Part shown: piece after piece, positions 58,601 through 64,000 of the stretch
Numbering within the stretch: the stretch's first letter is position 1
Layout of the letters: the number at the start of each line of letters is the position of its first letter
Source of the DNA: Pratylenchus scribneri
Lineage: Eukaryota > Nematoda > Chromadorea > Rhabditida > Pratylenchidae
Reading direction: 5' to 3'
Assembly: GCA_030063045.1 (NCBI GenBank)
Contig: JAQSEB010000121.1
Location: 186,001-250,000 of the forward strand
Length of the DNA stretch: 64,000 bases
The notes under the pieces: model-generated
What the model was told of the DNA's origin: nothing
Seen by the model: only the letters and a program-made list of their open reading frames with translations
Databases searched by the model: none
Made by a program: the position numbers and the translations under genes

Positions 58601-61600
58601 AAGCAAAATTTTCAGTTGTTTTTCTAATTAAATTTTGGTTAATTATAAACCGTTTTATTAGCCATTTACTCTACTCTTTAGAGTAGCATACCATAAAACT
58701 TCTAATAGAAGCCCCCGCTCTAGTAGAAACCCCCGCAGCTCTAATAGAAGCCCCCCTTTACATTAAAAATTTTTTTTCGCAAATAACCAATTTTAGATGA
58801 AATTAAGTTGAAAAAGCCGATTTTAAGCCGAAATAATACTTTTTGTTTGATCAAACATTTTTCGTCTAACTTCTCCATTGCTCGCGTGTGTGTCTGCCCT
58901 CTCTCGCTTGTTTGATCAAACATTTTGGTTATGTGCATCAAACATTCTAGAGAAAAAGCGTACATTTTATCATTCTCTCTCGCTCCAGCTATTTTTCTAT
59001 GTCTCATCACAGCATTTCGCCAAAATGTTTGATCAAACAAAAGTATGGACAAGGCCTTAAGCATTTTTTGTTTCACAAAAATTCCGAAAATTTCCAGCCT
59101 TGGAAGGTCTCTGAAATTTATAAGCCCCGGGGCTTCTATTAGAAGTTTTACGGTATTGATAATTCAGTTTTATAGAAAGTCAAGGTCGAATAAAACCCTG
59201 AGATTATAAGAAAAAATCACAATGCTTTCGAACAATTATTTAAAAATTGCACTCACAATGCCGGCCGCGTTCACAAATGTGTTTGCATCGATGAATCCTT
59301 GAAAGCGATTTATTTATTTTAATGTTATTTTTTGGATGCTAAAAACCTTCATCCGTGTCCACCGCATATACTCGACTGTCCTCATTCAGCAGAACTTTTT
59401 TGACGGAACAATTTTCGTGTACCTGTACGCCCATTTCCTTGCAATGATCAGTGAGGAGACGGCAAAGTCCCATCACGTCGATGGTTGCATCAAGTGAAGA
59501 AATTACGGCCAACTTGGAAAATAAATTTATCTTTTTTAATTAAATTGGTAAAATCAATTATGTAATAAATTTGGCCAATTTGGGATTTTTTGGGTCATTT
59601 TAAAATTTTAGGTCATCTTAAGGGTTTGAGCTATCTTATTAAGGTTTTCGGACCATCTCTAGGTTTTTGACCTATTTATTATTAACGTTTTTGCCATCTT
59701 GTTTTAGAGCTTGTTGATTTTTTGGGCCATTTCAACTCAAGATTTTTGTACAATCTTAAGATTTTCAAGTTTAGTAAAGTTTTTGCTTTTTGGGACATCT
59801 TGAGGTTTTGTGAGCAATTTCAGGATCCTTATGAGCGAACATTTGCATTAAAGTTCAAGGCCGATCCAAATTTCAATAAATCAATTAAAGTGCAGAAAAT
59901 GTTGAATTATATATTTGTTCGTCGTATTATTAAAATAAGCATTGTAATAGCTAATCATAAATCATTAAATTAGCTATTTACTCTTTAAAATGTAATGTAA
60001 ATGAATTAGTTTGGCCAAAATTTAAAAAAAAAGATGGCAAAAACCTTAGATTATGCTAGTCGCATTTGAAAGCAATTTATGTAAATTTTTTGCCACACAA
60101 ACCTTGAGATCCTCGGTTGCCAGCATTGGCCATCGACTGAGCATTTCACCAGGACAATCCACCAGTTCACATTCCGATGAACTGGACGGATCAGTGCATA
60201 GCCTTGTGTATAGCCGCCTGGCATTAATGGCCATTTCATCGCTTGCTGCCAAATACACTCGACCACAACGGCTGAAATCTGTAGCGGAAAATGGATTAAA
60301 CTTTACGGTTTTATTTTTATATTCAATAAAAATAATTTTTGTTCAGAAAAACATGTTAGTAAAGGTAATTTTACTAATAAGGAGATTACCGGCTAAATCT
60401 CCTTTTTTACGAGCAAAACTGTGTTTTTGACTTCCAATAAATCATAAACCGGTTTTAGACCCTACAAATCGTATATCATTTTGTAGATCTCATCGAGTCG
60501 CATCGATTGGTATATATAAATTGTCATGGTTTGGCCAAAAATTAAAGAGTTTAAAATCAAAAAAGGATATTTGGTTTAAATATCCTTTAATTTTGGACCA
60601 ACCTGACATTTTTATATACCATTCAATGCGTGTTAAGGTTTGTAGAGATTAAAACCTTTTTCTGATATATTAAAAGTCAAAAAACATCATCGGTATTTAT
60701 TGATAAACTTTATCATGTAAAAGAAAAATTACTGAATGCGCCATCCTTGGCCAATTCATTGTAAATTTCGAATGATTTTCGCACAACCGCACGCATCGAT
60801 GGATCGGAATAGAACATTGGACTGGCTAAAAATTATAGATAAATATTGACGCTATGTGGATATATGGACTTTTTGAAAATTTTTTTTAAAGTCGTGAAAT
60901 GATACACCAATCGATTCGTCTCGACGAGCAGCAGAACACGAAAATGATATTGATTTTGCATAAAATTCAAAGTAACAGAGTTATAGTCGCGCAAAGGAAA
61001 TACGGATTGGAACTGCTCCGGTGGGCATTTCAGAGTGGACTCCTCCGTGTGCTCCGCCTCCGCGCGACCAGATGAGCCTTGGCTCGCTTCGCTCGCCAAG
61101 GCTCATCCAGCAGTTCCCGCGCTCCGGCTACGCACACTCCGGAGTCCACTCTTACATTCCTCCGCAGTTCCAACACATTCCAGCGAGACTTAGAAAAAAT
61201 TTTTCAAAAAGTCCATAAATCCAAATAGTGCCTAAATATTTATTAAATTCGGCAAATATTTAAAATGGCTTCAAGATTTTAGCGGTTTAACGTTTAATGG
61301 CCTGATCCCAAGTAATATATCCAAAGAGTAGATTTCAACAAGTCGCATCACTCGATAATGATTGGGCTTAAAATTTAATAAATTTTAATTTTCTGAACCA
61401 AAAATAATTCGATAATTTACACGCACGGTTTATTATCCTTAATTTTTTATCAAGCCGTGGCCGTGGCAAATATACACAAACCTACGCTTCTTGAACAGCC
61501 CTACCAAGAAACATTGTACGGAGTCTAGGACAAACCATTAAACCGCTAAATTCTTTTGGCCATTTAATAATTTTTCACCACTTTCAATACACTTTTCATC

Positions 61601-61946
61601 GTATTAAATGTTTTTCGCCAAATTAAATACCGCGATATCGATAATTTATTTATTTATTTATAAACACAAACTTAGTTGGCCAATGCTGACTCTGGTTGCA
61701 TTGTGGGCACCAATTCTGGGAAAATAAATATAAAATTAATAATTTTAAAATATTTGCATAAAAACAAACAAATTCCGCTCGAACAAGAAGACATCTTTTG
61801 CACCTTAAATTGATATGTAAAAAATGTTATCTAATTTTTTATGATTTTATGCAAATAATTTAATTATTACCTCTCTTGGCCAAATTGTACGCTACAGAAA
61901 GTCCCATCAATCCTCCGCCACAAATAACAATTCGGGGAACATGCAT
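49626..61946 (-). CDS. Pyruvate dehydrogenase phosphatase regulatory subunit homologue (PDPR-like)
   Basis: Exons (minus): 61871-61946, 60733-60825, 60103-60278, 59347-59512, 59257-59297, 57631-57780, 56974-57136, 56019-56182, 55294-55580, 54556-54722, 53993-54098, 53382-53459, 53062-53272, 51538-51807, 50596-50790, 49626-49811 (phases match; about 842 residues), plus a doubtful small exon near 61715. The FAD-binding start RIVICGGGLMGLSVAYNLAK, then SRCGRVYLA, ATIDVMGLCRLL, FVNAAGIWA, DSRPLIGESDQAHGYFIANG and GLSFAGGLG form the DAO-like half; LIDMTSFSKFDL, YYALRHLRIEKFYVYWGQDI, TTPVECGR and EEPIYRN form the aminomethyltransferase-like half. Of the related sarcosine and dimethylglycine dehydrogenases, PDPR fits best. 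It would modulate PDH phosphatase in mitochondria. No presequence is visible, and about 30 residues after the dinucleotide motif (the LLE strand region) are missing. Introns are repeat-filled. Confidence 0.85.
49990..50262. mobile_element. Fold-back element (GATCTC family), PDPR intron
   Basis: Inverted arms TAGTAAATCAGAAACCGGTT / AACCGGTTTCGGATTTATTA and GTAGATCTCATTGAGAAGCA / TCGACTTGTCTCGATGAGAT, within the last intron of the PDPR-like gene. Confidence 0.75.
50893..51085. repeat. 31-bp tandem repeat (about 6 copies), PDPR intron
   Basis: Near-perfect copies of GGCTGAAATTTCCCACTTTC plus AATCTATTTTT between 50893 and 51085. More divergent copies (TTTTCCCTCGCGGAC, TTCTCCCTGTGGGAC) continue to about 51290. 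Confidence 0.9.
51808..53061. other. Large PDPR intron with a fold-back copy
   Basis: AT-rich intron. At about 52690-52910 it holds a GATCTC-family copy: TATAGATACAAAACTAAAAG on the left and GATGCACCTCTATGAGCTCT on the right, ending AAGTTATACTCAAAAAACTG as in the 46.7-kb copy. Nothing else was recognised. Confidence 0.55.
56483..56694. mobile_element. MITE with TACCGTAAATTTCC ends
   Basis: TACCGTAAATTTCCTATT at the left and GGAAATTTACGGTA at the right are inverted; adjoining GAAGCCCCGGGGCTTATAAA and GGGGGGCTTCTAATAGAG tracts are further partial inversions. It lies in an intron of the PDPR-like gene. It is related to the larger element at 58.69-59.16 kb. Confidence 0.75.
56799..56823 (+). other. 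Perfect hairpin followed by a T run
   Basis: CCGCCGA...TCGGCGG with a 9-base loop, followed by TTTTTTTT. It resembles an intrinsic terminator or a Pol III stop but lies in a PDPR-like intron with no RNA gene seen beside it, so it is probably fortuitous or an element relic. Confidence 0.35.
57883..58289. mobile_element. MITE with GTTGCAGCCGATTTCG ends
   Basis: The left end TATATGTTGCAGCCGATTTC and the right end GAGATCGGCTGCAACATATA are inverted. GCCGATCTCGTTTT is repeated twice at each end. The interior carries tandem GGGCTAGG-type motifs. It lies in a PDPR-like intron. Confidence 0.8.
58689..59155. mobile_element. Larger relative of the 56.5-kb MITE with an internal insertion
   Basis: Outer inverted ends TACCATAAAACTTCTAATAG / CTATTAGAAGTTTTACGGTA, then AAGCCCC tracts. 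Its middle (about 58850-59042) is a second inverted-repeat piece with the palindrome GTTTGATCAAAC at both ends and once inside, so two elements are nested. It is in a PDPR-like intron. Confidence 0.65.
60425..60672. mobile_element. Fold-back element (GATCTC family), PDPR intron
   Basis: The left arm has CAATAAATCATAAACCGGTT and TAGATCTCATCGAGTCGCAT; the right arm has CCATTCAATGCGTGTTAAGG, partly deleted, then AACCTTTTTCTGATATATTA. The right arm has lost its GATCTC core. Confidence 0.65.
60870..61212. mobile_element. Fold-back element with GC-rich hairpin centre
   Basis: TATGGACTTTTTGAAAATTT on the left and AAATTTTTCAAAAAGTCCAT on the right are inverted ends. GGAACTGC, GAGTGGACTCC and the GAGCCTTGGC/GCCAAGGCTC core hairpin at 61073-61103 pair inward. 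It is much GC-richer than its surroundings. It separates the first and second exons of the PDPR-like gene. Confidence 0.7.
61671..61730 (-). other. Doubtful small exon of the PDPR-like gene
   Basis: After a TTTTCCCAG acceptor, the minus strand reads protein-like in phase with exon 1 (ELVPTMQPESALAN) but then meets TAA with only a GT at the stop itself. If included it ends the protein after about 39 residues; if skipped, exon 1 joins 60825 in frame. It may be a poison exon, an annotation artefact or a damaged coding exon. Confidence 0.3.
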
Positions 61947-62179
61947 TTTTTATTAAAAAAATTCTTTCTGAAGTATAAATTTGATAAAGGAATTGGTATT
62001 TTTAATGTTGTCAATAAAATTCTCTCTATTCATACTTTTTTGTGGAAAGAAAAATCTAAACCTGCAGAAGAACTAAATACAAGGAAGAGAAAAAAAATTT
62101 TGTGCCTCTAATTCGGACCGTTTTTGCATCTATAATTAATTAGATGCAAAAAGACTTCTCAAATAAAACTTTTTTAGCG
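61947..62179. other. 5' flank of the PDPR-like gene
   Basis: On the minus strand an ATACTTCAG acceptor lies at about 61971, some 25 bp upstream of the ATG, with no upstream donor or exon in view. It is a reasonable trans-splice (SL) acceptor. The rest of the flank is AT-rich. Confidence 0.4.
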
Positions 62180-62890
62180 TTATTGTTGCAGACATTTTCC
62201 AGAAAAAAACAAATGTTTTCAAATGTTTGGCGAACCTTTGCGGAAAGAAAACAAATCTTTGACGAACATTTTCCGGAAAGAAAAAACAAATGTTTGGCGA
62301 ACATTTTCCGGAAAGAAGAAAAAAACAAATGTTTGGCGAACATTTTCTGGAAAGAAAAAACAAATGTTTGGCGAACATTTTCTGGAAAGAAAAAACAAAT
62401 GTTTGGCGAACATTTTCCGTAAAGAAAAAACAAATGTTTGGCGAACATTTTCCGGAAAGAAAACAAATGTTTGGCGAACATTTTCCGGAAAGAAAAAACA
62501 AATGTTTGGCGAACATTTTCCGGAAAGAAAAAACAAATGTTTGGCGAACATTTTCCGGAAAGAAAACAAATGTTTGGCGAACATTTTCCGGAAAGAAAAA
62601 AAACAAATGTTTGGCGAACATTTTCCGGAAAGAAAAAAATGTTTGGCGAACATTTTCCGGAAAGAAAAAACAAATGTTTGGCGAACATTTTCCGGAAAGA
62701 AAAAACAAATGTTTGGCGAACATTTTCCGGAAAGAAAAAACAAATGTTTGGCGAACATTTTCCGGAAAGAAAAAAAACAAATGTTTGGCGAACATTTTCC
62801 GGAAAGTAAAAAACAAATGTTTGGCGAACATTTTCCGGAAAGAAAAAAAAACAAATGTATTGCGAACATTTTCCGGAAAGTAAAAAAATG
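62180..62890. repeat. 35-bp minisatellite array 2 (about 19 copies)
   Basis: The same unit as array 1 (GTTTGGCGAACATTTTCCGG plus AAAGAAAAAACAAAT). Array 2 is more homogeneous: nearly all copies have CCGGAAAG and vary only in the A run. It begins with diverged copies (TTTTCAGAAATG-like junctions near 62190-62260). Open frames on both strands follow from the repeat unit. Confidence 0.95.
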
Positions 62891-63198
62891 TTTGATTAAA
62901 AAGGATGTAAAATTAAAAAAAGTGCGATAGTAGGAGGGTGTTTGATGGACGATAATTAAGTAAAAAAAATATTGGTATTAATTCAAATGAAATTAAATAC
63001 AAATAATTATGTATAAAGCAAACATTGGAATGTTATTACTATTAAAATAATCGTTTTATTTAATCAATGAATTAACAAAATCAAGAAATGAGATGTCCAA
63101 AAATAATGATGGAATTTATAATCAAAAAACTCAAATTTATTTATGAATGTTTTGTCTTCATTTTCTGCTTCTTCTATTGATCATTTATCGCGCAAATT
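62891..63198. other. AT-rich spacer, nothing recognised
   Basis: 3' flank of the last minus-strand gene and edge of the minisatellite. No gene was recognised. Confidence 0.4.
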
Positions 63199-63546
63199 TC
63201 AGAATTCCTTAATTTAAAAAATGTTAAAATTTAAAAATTTATTTCTTACCCCGATTCCTGTGATGTCTATATGGACTTTTGGCAAATCAGTCAGTTGCCG
63301 GTATTGTTCCTCCCAATCGGCCCGTAAATGTTCTTGGCATTTTGGGTGACGAATAAGGAACCGCTTCACTTGAGGATAATGATAATGTTGAATCCAAAAA
63401 TATTGATTTGCATTCAAATTTGGATAAAGGGAAAGCATTTCTCCAGTTTGCTCATTTTCCAAATTAAAATTTGCATAATCCGTTGGTTCCCATTCCTCAT
63501 CGAATGCCACTAAGAAATTGGCCGATTGCGTTGAGGCAATGAATTG
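63199..63546 (-). CDS. Terminal exons of an unrecognised gene (partial)
   Basis: An internal exon at 63250-63546 (minus) of 99 codons is bounded by TTTAG and GTAAGA. It begins QFIASTQSANFLVAFDEEWE and contains NQYFWIQHYHYPQVKRFL, RHPKCQEHLRADWEE and KVHIDITGIG. A last exon of three codons (63199-63207, ending TGA) after an ATTAAG acceptor would close the frame. Upstream exons lie beyond 63546 and none could be identified before the window edge, where a fold-back element occupies the intron. The protein is soluble-looking and aromatic-rich. I do not recognise the family and infer no function. Confidence 0.5.
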
Positions 63547-63611
63547 CTAAATTAAAATGCGTATAAAATTTAATAAAGAAGAAAATTTTACCCTAATTTT
63601 TATTCCCAAAA

Positions 63612-63855
63612 AGTAGTTTTTGGCTTCTAATAAGTTCTAATAAATCAGAAAATAGTTTTAGACAATAAAAATCTTAAACCAATTTTTAGAATCTCAAAAC
63701 ATCTTTTTTCGTAAATATTTCTTAGAAATTGATGAGTGAAATTAAACCGTTTTTAATCATATTTTCCAATTTTTGGTTTTAGACTTATTTTTGGTCAACA
63801 TGATATTTTATATACCAATCGACGCGTCTCAATGAGATCTACAAATTGGTGAAAG
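63612..63855. mobile_element. Fold-back element (GATCTC family), right-edge copy
   Basis: The left arm has TTTTTGGCTTCTAATAAGTT and AAATCAGAAAATAGTTTTAG; the right arm has ACCAATCGACGCGTCTCAAT followed by GAGATCTAC. The outer part of the right arm is missing. Confidence 0.65.
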
Positions 63856-64000
63856 GCGCGGTTCCCTTCCCAAGTTCGAACATCTTTATTAATATTTATC
63901 CAATAAAAAAAGGCACACATTTAGGGAACAAGCTGGGACAAAAGGGGGTTGGGATTAGGACTGGCCTAGGACAAAGGAGATTTGGGGGTTTATAAAAGGG
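63856..64000. other. Window edge, nothing recognised
   Basis: GC-richer DNA with G-runs (GGGGGTTGGGATTAGGACTG). No exon or tRNA structure could be supported. Confidence 0.3.

Noticed and set aside
62136..62930. Long open frames on both strands in array 2
   Set aside because: The same minisatellite artefact as array 1.
63875..63900. tRNA-like B box (CAAGTTCGAACATC)
   Set aside because: No matching A box, acceptor stem or cloverleaf could be built around it.

Overview
This is an AT-rich eukaryotic window, and it is clearly from a nematode. It carries spliced-leader RNA genes whose 22-nt leader is identical to canonical nematode SL1, short introns with TTTCAG-type 3' ends, and nematode-specific chemoreceptor families. 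The base composition and small genes would suit a tylenchine (plant-parasite-like) nematode, but that is an inference. All multi-exon models were assembled by eye from splice sites and reading-frame phase. A CDS entry spans start codon to stop codon, and its exons are listed in the evidence.

Layout. 1-249: 3' end of an acidic protein gene. 2097-4996 (+): a secreted protein of unknown family, with two further in-phase exons at 5793-6484. 8361-9699 (+): a coiled-coil/SPRY protein. 10126-12922 (-): a serpentine receptor of the Srg type. 14.7-17.9 kb: an RNA-splicing cluster with U2 snRNA (-), U4 snRNA (+), a decayed SL RNA copy, two head-to-head SL1 RNA genes and an SL2-type SL RNA gene. The three intact SL genes share a promoter block of about 130 bp. 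18981-22819 (+): a four-pass membrane protein. 23538-30565 (-): an 18-exon gene for a degenerate topoisomerase III-beta-like domain (no TOPRIM domain seen, catalytic Tyr replaced by Asn) joined to tandem CCCH zinc fingers. 30.6-38.9 kb: repeat-rich intergenic DNA. 38898-43264 (+): a second seven-pass chemoreceptor. 43495-45050: a 35-bp minisatellite. 45242-47494 (-): a C2H2 zinc-finger protein whose introns hold three transposable elements. 49626-61946 (-): a 17-exon homologue of the pyruvate dehydrogenase phosphatase regulatory subunit (PDPR). 62180-62890: a second array of the same 35-bp satellite. 63199-63546 (-): last exons of an unrecognised gene.

The most notable content is (a) the clustered cis- and trans-splicing RNA genes, including an SL2-type leader, and (b) the apparently inactive topoisomerase/CCCH zinc-finger fusion, in which an intron-plus-exon unit carrying a zinc finger has recently been duplicated in tandem. 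The rest of the non-coding DNA is dominated by small non-autonomous inverted-repeat elements, several of them multi-copy within the window. No CRISPR, bacterial operon or convincing tRNA gene was seen.
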